NCBI GenBank assembly: GCA_941918925.1
Contig: OW799237.1
Span: 96,259,015-96,323,014, forward strand
Reading direction: 5' to 3'
DNA from: Phyto melanocephala
Lineage: Eukaryota > Arthropoda > Insecta > Diptera > Rhinophoridae
DNA: 64,000 nucleotides
The notes under the pieces were generated by a model. It was not told the origin of the DNA, did no database searches, and was given only the letters and a program-made list of their open reading frames with translations. Positions 35,346 through 47,896 of the stretch are shown here, piece by piece (position 1 is the first letter of the stretch; every line of letters begins with the position of its first letter). The translations under genes were made by a program, and so were the position numbers.

Positions 35346-36055
35346 ACAAGTAAGAGTGCTATATTCAGCCGTGCCGAATCTTATATACCCTTCACAACGT
35401 GTAGTCATGCAATAACAATAGTTTCTATCACCATTCATCTCATATGAAAAACGTACATACATATATAAAAACATCCCATTGTAAAAATATAAATTTACGT
35501 ATGCATGTTAAAAAAATATAAAAAATAAATATAAAATAAAAAAATTTAAAAAAAAATATTAAAACAAAATATTAAAACAATATTAAAAAAAATAGTAAAA
35601 ATATAAATAATATATAAAATAAAATATAAAAAAAAATTTTTTTTTGGGCTCAGCTGGGGTTCGATGCTACGTTTACTCTAACCAGTATACCACGTTTGTA
35701 TGTTGTTGTTGTATGTTGTTTTTGTGTTAAAAAAACGAGGTGGTCGTGGATTTTTGCTCATATCTCAGTTGTTTATGTACCGATGTTTCTGATTTTCAGT
35801 ACCGATCTACTCCCAAATTTTTCTGATATTTTAATACTCCACCCGGATCCAAGCGATGTCGGGGAGCTTCAAAAAGTTGATTTCAACATACACACGGACA
35901 GACGGACAAACTGACAGAGCTTAATCGACTCCCCTATTCATAAGCTCCCAGAAAATATATACTTTTTGGGGTCGGAAATGAAAATTGTTGAAATTTCACA
36001 CGGCATGACAAACCTATATACATATACCCTTTTTCACTGCGTGAAGGGTATAAAA
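35346..36055 (-). mobile_element. DINE-like element, second subfamily, complete short copy
   Basis: On the minus strand it begins at 36055 with TATACCC beside a hairpin (ACCCTTTTTCAC/GTGAAGGGT) and ends at 35346 with TTCGGCACGGCTGAA and CACTCTTACTTGT. The inside has the CCCCAAAAAGTATATATTTT box, TCTGTCCGTCTGTCCG-type box, a tRNA-like patch (35645-35695) and an A/T microsatellite (35500-35645). It differs from the subfamily at 22377 in lacking the 288-bp units. Confidence 0.75.
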
Positions 36056-36059
36056 AGAA

Positions 36060-37165
36060 AGAACTATGAAAAGTAGTTTTGTCTCAGGATATTTAAAAAA
36101 TTGTTTTTTTATTTAATTCGTTACTAAATGTTTTTATCTAATAGTCCACTTTTATTTACAATTGAATTTACTTAATTCTATGTATACATTTTTCTTCATA
36201 AAAATATTGTTAGACCCAAGTACATTATTGCATCAAGTGTGTAGTATTGAACAATGTAACATGTTTTATTAACCATTAACGTAGCAATGGTTTAAACAAC
36301 TACATGTCTTAAAAAAAAATAAAAACATTATTAAATTTTATCATTTCCCTGAACTTTTAATTTCCTCTAGATTTCAATTTGTAAATGGTTACAAACAAAA
36401 ATGCAGTCATTTTGAATATTCATCAGCATATAAATTGCCAGGTTATTCAAAACTTAATTATTATGCAAAAAACAGGAACAAAAAAACAAATACCAAATGT
36501 GTAATAGAAGAAAAAGTTTATGCATTTATTAACCTTGAACTCAACCTCTGATCTAAGCTGAATATTCCAACAAAAATTAATTCATACACTAACGAATGCA
36601 AAAAATAAAAACTAAATTTTTCCATTATTTTTGACAGTTGTCAATAATAGCCCCAATACTTAAATGACCAGTTTTCCCTGCTTTTTTAAGTTTTTATTTT
36701 TCGTTTACTTTTGTGAAAGAACCAGCACTCGTTAGAGGACTAATTTTAACATTGCTGTTTTAGGGCTGACAATGAGTAGAAGAAAAAAGATGAGAAAATG
36801 AAATTTTTGTGTATGCAGATGACTGTTGGTAGTTTTGAATGGAAGAAAATTTGCATAAAGTTCATATCTACACACATACATACACATTGAAAAAAAGTAA
36901 AACAAAACAAAAGCAACTTGAAAAGAAATTTGCAAACTAAAATCTACTAGAACAATAGTGTTAGTATTTAGAAACTTTTTCCTAGTTATAGAGTAACAAA
37001 CCGTACATGTTTATGGTTATATCTACGTACCAATCATAAATAAACTTTGATAATATTGATTCCTTAGCCAAACTATTCACTCATCGTACAAGAGTAGGAT
37101 GAAAATTATTTGCTTTTTATTTAAACATGGGAGTTTCTTATATTCCGTTATGCAGAATCTTAACG
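36060..37165. other. AT-rich sequence, no gene recognised
   Basis: No transposon ends or coding region were recognised. Confidence 0.5.
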
Positions 37166-37170
37166 ACCTT

Positions 37171-37260
37171 ATTATACCCGCTACCAAAAATATGGTGGGG
37201 TTATATGAATTTTGTCATTCCGTTGCAACACATAGAAATATCCATTTTAGACCCCATAAA

Positions 37261-37306
<46 letters not shown>

Positions 37307-37880
37307 AATCGGGGTTTCATTTTATGACGATCTAGCTATTTCCGTCCGTCTGTCCGTATGTTTAAGGCACGAAAGAGGTCGAAGCGAAAAAGCTAGGCGG
37401 CTTAAACTTTGCCAGAATATTTTTTATACACATAGTTTGTTTGGTATTGAAAACAAGCTAAATCGGAGTATTCGGAAGAGAGTTATAGCTCGTAATAGCA
37501 GAATAGGTCAAACAACCGTGTTCTTCCAACATCGAATAAATGTAATTGTGTCCAAACTCATTGACGTAGAGTCATGCAATTTAGAATGTATATTTCCTGA
37601 CTAAAAACAATATTTTTCTTCGAAAATTGCCTAAATCTATGCATTAGGAAAGAAGTTATAGATAAAAATATATGAAAATTTATACCGCGCAGTGTATTTT
37701 TCGGTATATTCAAAATTTAAAACGTAATATAACTGACAAAATTAAATGTACAATTCTGAAATTTTGCAAATATTGCTTTTTGGTCAAAGGCTTTGTCCTA
37801 TCAGGAAATAATTTTGACACGCCCACTTTTACGCCCACCGCTTCTATAACTGTTTATCTCAAACACATTATCACCGATCA
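37171..37880 (+). mobile_element. 5' fragment of the composite DINE-like element
   Basis: It follows the copy at 42812 from TATACCC and the CCAAAAATATGG hairpin through the GACCCCATAAAG box, the TCCGTCCGTCTGTCCG box, and into the first CGCCCACTTTTACGCCCACC box, then stops. Tandem units, MITE and 3' hairpin are absent. More diverged than the full copies. Confidence 0.75.
37264..37302. repeat. (TA)n microsatellite
   Basis: About 39 bases of pure TA alternation replace the short TATATATATTC of the other DINE-like copies at the same place. Confidence 0.95.
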
Positions 37881-37884
37881 AAAA

Positions 37885-39420
37885 GTAATGATAATGAAAT
37901 CGTAGCTGTTTTCGAATATGCATTCCACGTGAATTGTGTCGGCAAAACATACTTTTCCAGATTATTCTTTCATAATCACAATTAAAAATTCTTTGTTAAA
38001 ATAATAATGTTAAAAATAAACTCGAGCCTAAATAAAAAATTTAAACATTAATTTAATTCATTAAGTTTACAGCAGTAAAAACGATCTTGGTAACTGATGC
38101 TAAGCTTCAAACAAACATGTACTTCGAAAGGACATATCCATTACCTGAGTTTGTTTATTCAGCTTTTTGCACCCTCTATGTGTTATCACTTATGATAAAT
38201 TTAGGTTAGAATTAATTTTCATTTAATACTTTTTAAGGATCTCCCGATGTTTTTAAAAAATTAAGTACTTTAATAAAATGTACCTTCTGAAAGATTATTT
38301 CAATGAAATTTAAGGATTCTTATTTCCTTAAAATTTCAACGCTTGTTTCGCATACTACCAGCATTCCTTTAATTTCAAATTATTTGAATCACAAGTAGTT
38401 GTTGTATGTGGGATGATGCTTTCTATTATAAGCAATACTAACAAAAATAACTTTGATATATTCACAAGCATAGGTGTTCTATTTATAAAAGTAATCGTTA
38501 TACGATGAAAGTAACAAAATCATTTGTTCCTTATACATTTTTATTTTGCAACACATGAAAAGAATGGCAAAATGTTCACATTCCAAAGGAAAACAATTCT
38601 GTGTTATACAAACCTTAAAATCAAATGACTGTCCGTGTTTATGTTTTTGAATATACGTCTACATGGAAATTCCATTTCTACACAACAGGCCACCTCAGCA
38701 CTAATGGCAACACCAACTAAACAGAACAACTATTATTGAGCAAACGAAAACAGCATACAAAATATTCCCAAAGTCCAGAATTGTTATAAGGAAAAATAAG
38801 GAACAAAAAAAAAAACAAAAAGAAAATAAAACCAACTTTTTTTTGTTTTTCGTAAGAGGATTTATTATCCTGTTTGTGTGTGTGTTTTTTTGGGCATAGT
38901 AGCTCATATGTATTTTTCATGTATTTTCATGCATCTGCATTTAAACACAGATATACGTAAAACAATATTGTATGTTTGTGTATACGTGCATAAATGGTTA
39001 ATATGCAAAAATTGCCAAAATACAAATTCAAAAACATGTTTCCCCATATGACCAGTTTCAGTCTGAAAATGGAATAATTTTGTTTTGTTGTATGTATTTT
39101 TGGTTTCTTTTTGTTGCGCTTTTCAAAAGTAATAAGTTAAAAAATAATCAAACTATTTTCTCACCTCTTTTTAGTAGGCGTCTTTTTAATTAGGTGTCAC
39201 TTATTGTTAGGGGTTTTCATTTTGGAAAACCCATTTACAATAGCACAAAAAGAATCTTCAGGTTAAAAGGAGTAACGTAACGTTAGATCTAACACATGCA
39301 GCGAGAGATGTTAAACTTTTCGTGCAAGTTAATTATTAAAGTACAATACACCAATATTATATATTCACTTTATGGCTGATCATTGGCGTAGCTACAAGAT
39401 TTTTTTCTGGTGGTGGCAAA
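37885..39420. other. AT-rich sequence, no gene recognised
   Basis: Nothing recognisable apart from homopolymers, up to the TTAA that precedes the piggyBac end. Confidence 0.5.
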
Positions 39421-39427
39421 GGCTTAA

Positions 39428-40445
39428 CCCTAGAATGCATAACCGGGTACCCGGTATCCATTAGCGACTTTGATCGTTTGTATTTACACATGTAGTGCTA
39501 TTGGAGTACGGAAACTTCAGATATAGAAATAAATAGTCTTTTTGAACCCATTTTTTTTTTCATTTACGAAATTTGGCTCAGTAGTTACAATTTATTTTCA
39601 ACCTAACCTAACCTAAAATTTATAAGTTTCCAAAAAACACATAACAGGGGTAATCGTGTACCCTATAGTTTTCATATGAACCATTGATCGAATAAGGTGT
39701 TGTTAAAAGATCTTATGAGATTTTCATTAAAAAGCATTAATAAGAATTTAAAAAAAAAATTTAAATATATAAAACCATTTTATTTATTGCTGTCACAAAA
39801 AATGCGGACGCAATTTGTTTTTGATAATTTGAGGTACATCGGTTTTTAGCAAGTACTGCATTCTTGCGTAGTTTTCTTTATCACTTTGCATAAAAGACCC
39901 GATTCAGTAACTGGCTTCTTTAATCCTGTTGCAGTAGATGTGGACGGACCACTTTCTCAGATAATTTCTAGTGGTCGGTTAAAGTAACTTTAGAAAGCTA
40001 TTTTCGTTGCGAAGTGTCTTTGTTATTTGGTTCTTTAATGATGGGCACGCACATTTCTATAGGCAATTTAAGAAGAAGCTTTTGTCTGTTTTCAGTCGTT
40101 GTCCGTGTGGTAAAGTTTATAAGCACCCCAGGTAGTTATGTCCAAAACAGTGAAAAATAATGATAGTGGCCAATATTTCATAGGTCGTTTTGTCGAATAC
40201 TCTAAAAAAAAAAACTGGTTCGTGACATCAACGCCACCTTATTGTGAATCTCTATAATTTCAAGTTTACCACTCTATACTATCTCGCCATCAAAGTGCAA
40301 CGAGGAAAGCAGCAAGACAGCTTTGTTTTTACAAGGAACATGGGAACAAATTGTAATGTTATTTCGGAAACCAAATGTCGTTGAACTAATAGATCTTTCA
40401 TCTGCGCTTTCATGGTTTATTTGACCCTCAGAATTGTCTAGTTAC
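39428..40445 (-). pseudogene. piggyBac-type transposon fragment with decayed transposase
   Basis: The end CCCTAGAATGCATAACCGGG follows TTAA (39424-39427), as in piggyBac elements, and is followed by a 14-bp palindrome ACCGGGTACCCGGT at 39442-39455. On the minus strand, coding relics read KNKAVLLLSSLHFDGEI near 40300 and STKRPMKYWPLSLFFTVLDI near 40140, matching the late catalytic region of piggyBac transposases (DDE_Tnp_1_7), where an Asp of this segment is catalytic. Downstream, Cys-containing remnants point to the C-terminal zinc-binding tail. Stops and frameshifts are frequent. The opposite terminus and the N-terminal half are missing. Confidence 0.75.
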
Positions 40446-40682
40446 GCCCATGTGGCTGAAAAAAAATGAAAAATTTGCCATGCCCTTTAATCTACTGACT
40501 AACTCAAATAAAAGTGCGATAGCTTTCCATCACACACATACACCTGATTTTGTCCCTTAAATAGGTTGTAACGTGGTTTTGTCAAAGACTGTGGTGATTC
40601 AGTCGTGTCTAGGATCTACGTATGGGTCTACGAACCTTATGTACAATCAAAAAACCAATACGTTTTTGTAAATTGAACCTTA

Positions 40683-41104
40683 TACTACATTTACACGTGA
40701 GCGAAATTTAGTAGATTTGATTTAAGATCTATTACTGTTTATACCACTGTTTATTGAAATTTTGTAAGATTTCGTTGTCAAAACAGTATTTTTATTTACA
40801 AGGTGGTCTGAGAGGCTCTTTATGCTCTACTTCTTCAAAATTCAAACTCCATATAAAAAAAAAGGAAGCAATTACAACCACCTTATATATTTTGATTGAA
40901 TTTTTCTTTATGCAGCGTATATATTTTATTACAATTTAATAAAAACCACAGTTACATCTCGAAGTAGTACTAGATTTTAGGTAGATTCTGCCAAAATCTA
41001 GTGGCGAAGTATATTTCGTTTTGTATGGGAAATCTGGCAGAAATGAACAATATTTTGCTCAAAATCCCTTATGTACTTGATTTTGTGTAGGTGTAAATGT
41101 AGTA
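40683..41104. mobile_element. MITE with TACTACATTTACAC ends
   Basis: Both ends show TACTACATTTACAC in inverse orientation, flanked by TTA (40680-40682 and 41105-41107), the target type of PIF/Harbinger elements. 422 bp, non-coding. A smaller inverted pair (ACAAGGTGGT near 40799, inverse near 40880) may be a second element nested in it. Confidence 0.75.
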
Positions 41105-41189
41105 TTATTTTGGGTTGACAATACAAGTTAACTTTATTTACAAGTTTGGGTGATGTTTGTTATAATAAATGCAATATTTATATGTGTGG

Positions 41190-41590
41190 CTATGGTGACA
41201 CGTCGGGAACTACTAGTTGAGCAGGTTCGGCAGTAGTATAACAGTGGTTGTCACTCGGCGAGCGGGGTCGGTAGTGTTGAGGTATCGTTGGTGGTTCGGT
41301 GAATATGGTTGACGATGGTTAAAAGGTTAAATCGGTAAAAAAAGGTTAAATCGGTAAAAAGGTTAAATCAGTAAAAGGTTAAATCGGTAAAAGGTTAAAT
41401 CGTTAGTCGCCTGGTAAATAAAATCGGTAACGGTGAAACGGCGAATTCACTCGGTGAGCAGGAACGGTAACGGTGATACGTTGTGAGTCGTCCAGTGAAT
41501 ACGATCGGGATCGATGACACGGTGAACTCGCTCGATGAACGATTAAACCTGGAGTCGTGATGTTGCGTCGCTCGGGGAATATACTTATAG
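41190..41590. repeat. CGGT-rich block with short tandem repeats
   Basis: GC-elevated text in which CGGTGA, CGGTAA and TCGGTGAA words recur. At about 41322-41405 five units of AAAGGTTAAATCGGTA follow each other with spacings of 16-19 bp. No ORF. It may be the untranslated part of an unknown element. Confidence 0.6.
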
Positions 41591-41594
41591 TTAA

Positions 41595-42805
41595 CGCTAA
41601 AATATTACAATTGTCTTATCTAAGAGTTTTCGTATGCTAAAAAACATTTATGTATCTCTTAGATTTCTACAATACGAATATTTTCTTAGGTCTTCCATGA
41701 AATAGTCACAAGATCTTACAAATATGTGTCTTTAATTGTAAATATGGGCACCATATAAACGGGAATATTCCAAAGAATTAAATAAAAATATTTGGAAGAC
41801 AAAAAAAGGTTCTTTGAAGAAAATGTTTCAGAAATAAATTATTTTTTTGTATTTATGTATGTATTTTTATCACTTGCCAAAATTTTTTTAAAGTATTTTT
41901 TAGTTGTAAGTATGATGCTCATATAGGTGTTAGATAGAACATTTTTATATAAAAAATAAATAATATTTTTTTCCTTTTAAAATTAAAATCTTTCCTGTAT
42001 AAACCAAAAAATCAATTCAACTAATTTGTCTAGTTATTGAGGCAAATTGCATTTCTTATATGCATCTTTGAAATAATGTTTGACCGTGTAAGTAATTTTT
42101 TTAATTCTTTTGCCAATTTATCTCGCTTATAATCTATTTAAAAGAAACATAAATTTTAGTCAGTTTTTATTGGGTGTTATTCAAAATATGGTTAGTTTTT
42201 CGAAAGCCACTTTACTTCGTAACAATCAGTTTGCACTTAATGTTAGAAATTATTTAAAAAAACAGTAAAAATACATGATAAGTTAGTTTTGGAAGAATAG
42301 GATTTTCATAATATTTTTTATTATTTTTACTAATTTAAAAACTTTTAAAAGATTTGCATTTACTCTCATAATTTTATTTATTTATTTTATTTTTTCTTGA
42401 ACACCTTTTCCTCTTAAAATATTATTTAGGTTTCATTTCCCTTTTTAATGCTTGACCTAAGCTCCAAATAAAATACAAAAAATTACCAACAGAAAAACCT
42501 ACAACAGATATCAACAAATCAATACGGCCATTGTACATTTACATACATACTTCGAATACATCATCAGCACTTGTAATTTATAAAAAGTAAAAAAAAAGTA
42601 GAAATCAAATTGAATAAATAAAAAAAGAACAAAAAAAAACACATTTATTCATATGTTTTGTAGGATCTCACTTCTGGTAGACTGTATGGATGTCAGGACT
42701 CAAAATATAAATAAAATGAAAAAGTATGTATATTAGCATAGAATAAATTGTAGCCGGAAATAAAATGTTTGTTGTGCCAGGACTATTTATTTCTTGTTCT
42801 CCTAT
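41595..42805. other. AT-rich sequence, no gene recognised
   Basis: No features seen. Confidence 0.5.
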
Positions 42806-42811
42806 CACATT

Positions 42812-45232
42812 TTTTATACCCGCCACCAAAAAAATGGTGGGGGTATATTCATTTTGTCATTCCGTTTGTAACACATCGAAATATCCATTTTAGACCCCAT
42901 AAAGTATATATATTCTAAATCGTGGTTTGATTTTATGACGATCTAGCTATGTCCGTCCGTCTGTCCGTCTGTCCGTCTGTTGAAAGCACGATAGAGGTCG
43001 CACCGAAAAAGCTAGGGGGCTCAAATTATGCCAGAATCTTTCTTATAGACAAGGTTTGTTTGGTATTGAAAATGGGCTAAGTCGGAATATTAGGAAGAGA
43101 GTTATAGATCGAAAAGCAAGAGTAGGTCGAAAAAACCGTGTCCTTCAAACATCGAATAAAATGGAATTGTGTCCAAACGCATTAACGTAGACTCATGAAA
43201 CTTCGAAAATATATTTCGTGAGTAAAAACAATATTTTTCGCTGAAAATTATCTAAATCTATGCATTAGGAGAGGAGTTATCGATCAAAATGTACGAAAAT
43301 TTATACCGCACAGTGTATTTTTCGGTATATTTAAAAACAAAAACGTCATAAAAGCAACAAAATTGGATGTACGACTCTGAAATTTTGCACACTTTGCTTA
43401 TTGGTGAGACGCTTTTTTGTAACGGAAAATCAATGTGCCACGCCCACTTTTACGCCCACCTCCCATATAACGTTTTACCCCAAATTCATATAATTTCTCA
43501 ATTTATGTAGATTTTGGAATAATAAAGGGCTATACTGAAACATCTCAGTTGTACTCATTCGAAAATACAACTTTGACACGCCCACTATAACGCCCACTTT
43601 TCACGTTATATACCGTTAATGAAATTTAAAAGCTCATAAAACCGTCAAAATTAGAGGTATGATGATCAAATTCGCTACGTATATCCTTTTAGGCAATGTC
43701 ATTACTGCGCCAGAAAATTAAGGCGCCACGCCCTTTTTTACGCCCACCTCCCATATAACGTTTTACTTAAAATTCATATAATTCCTCTATTAATAAAGAT
43801 TTTAGAATAATAAAGGACTATATTGAAACACCTAAGTTGTACTCATTCGCAAAAATAACTTTGACACGCCTACTATAACGCCCACTTTTCACGTTATATA
43901 CCGTTAATGAAATTTAAAAGCTCATAAAACCGCCAAAATAAGAGGTATGATGATAAAATTTGCTACGTATATCCCCCTAGGCAATGTCATTACTGCGCCA
44001 GAAAATTAAGGCGCCACGCCTACTTTTACGCCCACCTCCCATATAACGTTTTACTTAAAATTCATATAATTCCTCTATTAATAAAGATTTTGGAATAATA
44101 AAGGACTATATTGAAACACCTAAGTTGTACTCATTCGCCAAAACAACTTTGACACGCCTACTATAACGCCCACTTTTCACGTAATCTACCGTTATTGAAA
44201 TTTAAAAGCTCATAAAACCGCCAAAATTAGAGGTATGATGATCAAATTTGCTGTGTATATCCTTCTAATCAATGTTATTGTTGTGCCAAAAAGTTTAGGT
44301 GACACGGCCACTTTAACGCCTACCTCCCATACAACGGTTTATCTTAAATTCATGTAATTTCACTATTGACAAAGTTTTTGGGAAAATAAAGGGCTATATT
44401 GAAATATTTAAGTTGTATTTATTAGTAGAAACTTTATTGACACAGCTACTTTAACACACTTTCATTGAATTTCATTTCATTTAAGGACCGATGTTGTATT
44501 TAAATAAAACACAAATTACTTAGGATATTATTATTTCTTTTTATAATGATAATATTTGTATGGTTCAATTATGTATTTAACAAAATATCGGCCAAATGAC
44601 CCCCCCCCCCCCCCCATCCTTGGCGCCACTCCTCTATCTGATGGTCCAAATTTTCAATGACAATGTTGATGCTCAATTATTGGGCATGATGATGAGTCGA
44701 GGTTGACTGCTCTTTTGCCACACTATCGCAAAAAACAGCAATAGTTCCCATTCAACAAACTAAGAAGGCATTCACAGATTTTCTAACATTTTATGCAGAC
44801 CTGTTTTGCAGAAATTTAAATATTTTTTACAATTCTCCCGATTGTGGACGAATTTGAACGATTATGTTGATCAAAAGAATTACGAAGTGCACAAAATGCA
44901 TTTTGATTTGAACGCCCATTTTTATAAGAAACCTGAATAACTTTAAAGCGTTGCTCATTTGCGTATCTTTCCACGGATCAAAATGAGTAAGTTTGAGATT
45001 GAGAAATGTCAAGTGAAATGCAGAAAACAAACTTAAAGACTAGGTGTAGTTCACTTTCAACATGGGCCCTTAAAATTTAACCACCTTCTACAAATAAAGT
45101 GATACATATTTTATTATAAAGAGATTATTCCATAATGATTAACAAAATAATAAATATTGTGCTTTAAATGTACACAAAATTGGTGGTGGGTATAAAAGAT
45201 TCGGCACAGCCGAATATAGTGCTCTTACTTGT
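42812..45232 (+). mobile_element. Composite DINE-like element, copy 3
   Basis: The mirror image of copy 1 and nearly the same length (2.42 kb): TATACCC and CCACCAAAAAAATGGTGG at the left, four units with anchors at 43461, 43749, 44037 and 44325 (exactly 288 bp apart), the mariner MITE (about 44484-45088), and the TTCGGCACAGCCGAA hairpin with CTTACTTGT at the right. It has few differences from copy 1, so the two are comparatively young. Confidence 0.85.
44484..45088 (-). mobile_element. Mariner-type MITE in copy 3, left end damaged
   Basis: The right end and TA match the sister copies, but the outer GGTGGTTAAATTTT of the left end is missing. The minus strand keeps the transposase N-terminal text in broken frames (45030-44827 and around 44700). 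A run of about 16 C lies at about 44600-44616. Confidence 0.7.
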
Positions 45233-45239
45233 TTTATAT

Positions 45240-47890
45240 TAAATTCGTTTTTGTAAATTGAACCAGGTTTTTTTATTCGTGCTATATATACCCTCAATCA
45301 CAACGTATGGTTAGAGGCTACATATTTTAGATGGTCAATGTATAAGTAACATCAAAAGAAATTGAAATTAATAAATTAGGTTGTGATTTTGAACCATCGG
45401 TTGTTGATAAGACTTTTTATGGCCCCTATTTCATAGCTAGGATTCAGTAGATTACAAACCCACTAAAATTTTGATCGAATAGATCGTACCAGGGTACACT
45501 TATACAAGGTGGCGGTGCCAGCCCAGCTGACTATTTTTTTGTATTCTGGAGTATGTCAAACTACATATTTAAAAAAATTATCTCAACTCTGGAAATTGTC
45601 AAACTCCATACACAAAAAAAGAGAGACAAACATTTCTCTCCTTTACGCTATCAACTTATGTAATTACACCTTGGATCGTACTGTATATGCTTTACGAGAA
45701 AATGTCAGTAATAGAATTTTTCATATTGGACTTCCCGAGATAAAATTCGAAAAAGCTCGCACATTTTTCGAGAAAAAAAATCCTGATAAATTTTTGCGGG
45801 AATTCCCGGAACGTTTCTTCTTATTAAATCAGCTTAACGTACACAATTCTTAAATATTTTTTTATTTATTATATGCAAGGTGCATTTAATAAGGTAACCT
45901 TACCTGATCAGCTTAGCAAATTTCATTAAGAACACCATGTAAAAAGTGGCCTAAATAAGACCTACCAATGTTAAACCCGTCTAACTCTTGTAATTAGGCA
46001 CTGTAAGAGTAAAATGACATCAGATAGATGTGATCCCTTTAGCTCGACACAAACACATAGAGTCTCTTTAGCGCGTTTTACCTATAATGCCGCAACGTTT
46101 CTAATTACAGGCTTCGTATTTCATCTCGAATATTTTGATTTAGCTGTCTAATAGTCTCTGGATTGTAAACATAAGATTTGTTTTTAAAATATCTCCAGTT
46201 TTATCCGGCTCAGTTTTATCTGTATAACGAGATGACCAAGGTATATTTGAATTTTTTTCAACCAAACGTACAACTACAATTTTACTTAGCAGGCCACACA
46301 CTGGTTATCATTAAGATTACGCGTTTCGTTATACACTACTTAGGATGCTACAATATTTAAGGGTGATAACCCACTTCTGGTGATCAAAAATTTGTCAACC
46401 ATAATTCTGTAAAAGGCACCAGAAAGTGTTTGCCTTATTCTCCGTGTAAGTTTTAGAATGAATATTTCGAAACTCACTGAAACTCGTTTCATAGAACAAC
46501 GGATAAAATTCCTTATCATTAAAACTGTAACAGCTGATCTCTAATCAAAATGTTGAGGATTATATTGTTGCCTCATAGTTGTTGGTTTAACTACACAATT
46601 CTGAGGGGGCAGTGCTGCCCTATTATGGATTTTGCCCCAGCCCTCAGAAATTAAAAAAAATTAGATTAATATATTCAATACACGTATAAAATTAACTCAG
46701 TTTAAGAGCTTGCAAAGTAAAAATGTTTTCATCAAACACCACAAACAAACCACACCACAAAAAAAAAATTGTACCTACGCTCGTCGTCATAACGGTTGAT
46801 CGTTGGTATGAATGGATAAATTTAAACCTCCATTTCAAAACCCCATAAAAAATGTCATTATAACCTATTACTGATTTTATCATCTTGAATTTTGTTCAGT
46901 TTTTTAAAGCAGTTACAAATCGAGATACTCCCCTTTATGTTTGTATTTCCTTAATACTTAAAACTTTTTTAATAATTCTTTTTTTCTTTGCTCAATATTT
47001 TATTAATAAATTTTTATTTATAAACAATTTTCAGAAAATGGTTAAAATAATTTAAAAGGATTTTTTGCTAGCACTTTGTAGTTGCTAAAGGATATAAAAA
47101 ATTCGTCTCAGCCACATAGAGCATTCGTACTTGTTTTTTGCAGAATTTTTTTGTTGTCAATTTATGCTTCTTCTCTTACTTGTTCTACTGACAATTGATT
47201 AAAAATTGATTTCATTATATGAAAGTTTGATTTTTTAGCCACGTAACGACCAAGTCGTAGTGGGAAATTGATAAATATTTTTTTGACGTTTTGCAAAATT
47301 GTTTAACATTGACAATTTTATCTTGTTTATTTTGTGAGTGTGAATAAGTACATATGAAAATTGTACTCTCCACTTGTGTAAAATAAAGAAAATAAAATTA
47401 GTACGTTAGATTTGTTACATCGTTTGTTACGGTTGGAGAGAAATTGTCTAATGCCGTTTCTTTAAAAAAAAAAAAATTTTTTTGGCCCTCTCTTCCCTAC
47501 TTTTATAAAAACTACTTTTTTGAACAGAATAGGATTGCTATTAGAGGTAAATTTATTACCAAATTAAAAGTGTTAAAAAGAGACTCTTCAATGGTGAAAA
47601 CGAGCTTTTTCAAAATTAGGCGAGATTTCTAAAATATTAAATTATCATCATTTCAGTATCTATTATATAAAGTAAAACTCCAAAAATTACAGTGATTTTG
47701 GCACTTAGTGCTCTACCATGTATTGAGTGCTTTAGATTTGTATGAGACTTTTAATTAGGAAACAAAAAAATCACCACTGTGTATGCAATTCACTTTTAGA
47801 AAATAAGAGCAGAAAAAGGTCAACATTGTTTTTTGGAAAGAAACGTCATAAAACTATATTAATGTTATTCAGACAGAATCCAAAAAATTA
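45240..47890. other. AT-rich sequence with scraps of DINE-like ends
   Basis: Near 45280 ATATATACCCTCAATCACAA resembles the start of the second DINE-like subfamily. At about 47090-47135, GGATATAAAAAATTCG then CTCAGCC and GTACTTGTTTT is a decayed 3' hairpin end. A 114-codon opening at 45509-45853 has no recognisable domain. No host gene found. Confidence 0.4.
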
Positions 47891-47896
47891 ATAAAA

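Noticed and set aside
35640..35700. Functional tRNA gene
   Set aside because: The A-box-like and B-box-like parts are on opposite strands and no cloverleaf can be drawn; at most a relic.
37099..37335. 78- and 66-codon openings with repeated Tyr-Ile
   Set aside because: They arise from translating the (TA)n microsatellite of the DINE-like fragment.
39602..39617. Telomere-like CCTAA repeats (three units)
   Set aside because: Far too short, and flies of this group lack TTAGG telomeres; it lies inside the piggyBac fragment.
45509..45853. 114-codon opening starting MAVPAQLTIFLYSG
   Set aside because: No recognisable family, and the DNA shows no sign of coding constraint by eye; probably chance or repeat-derived.
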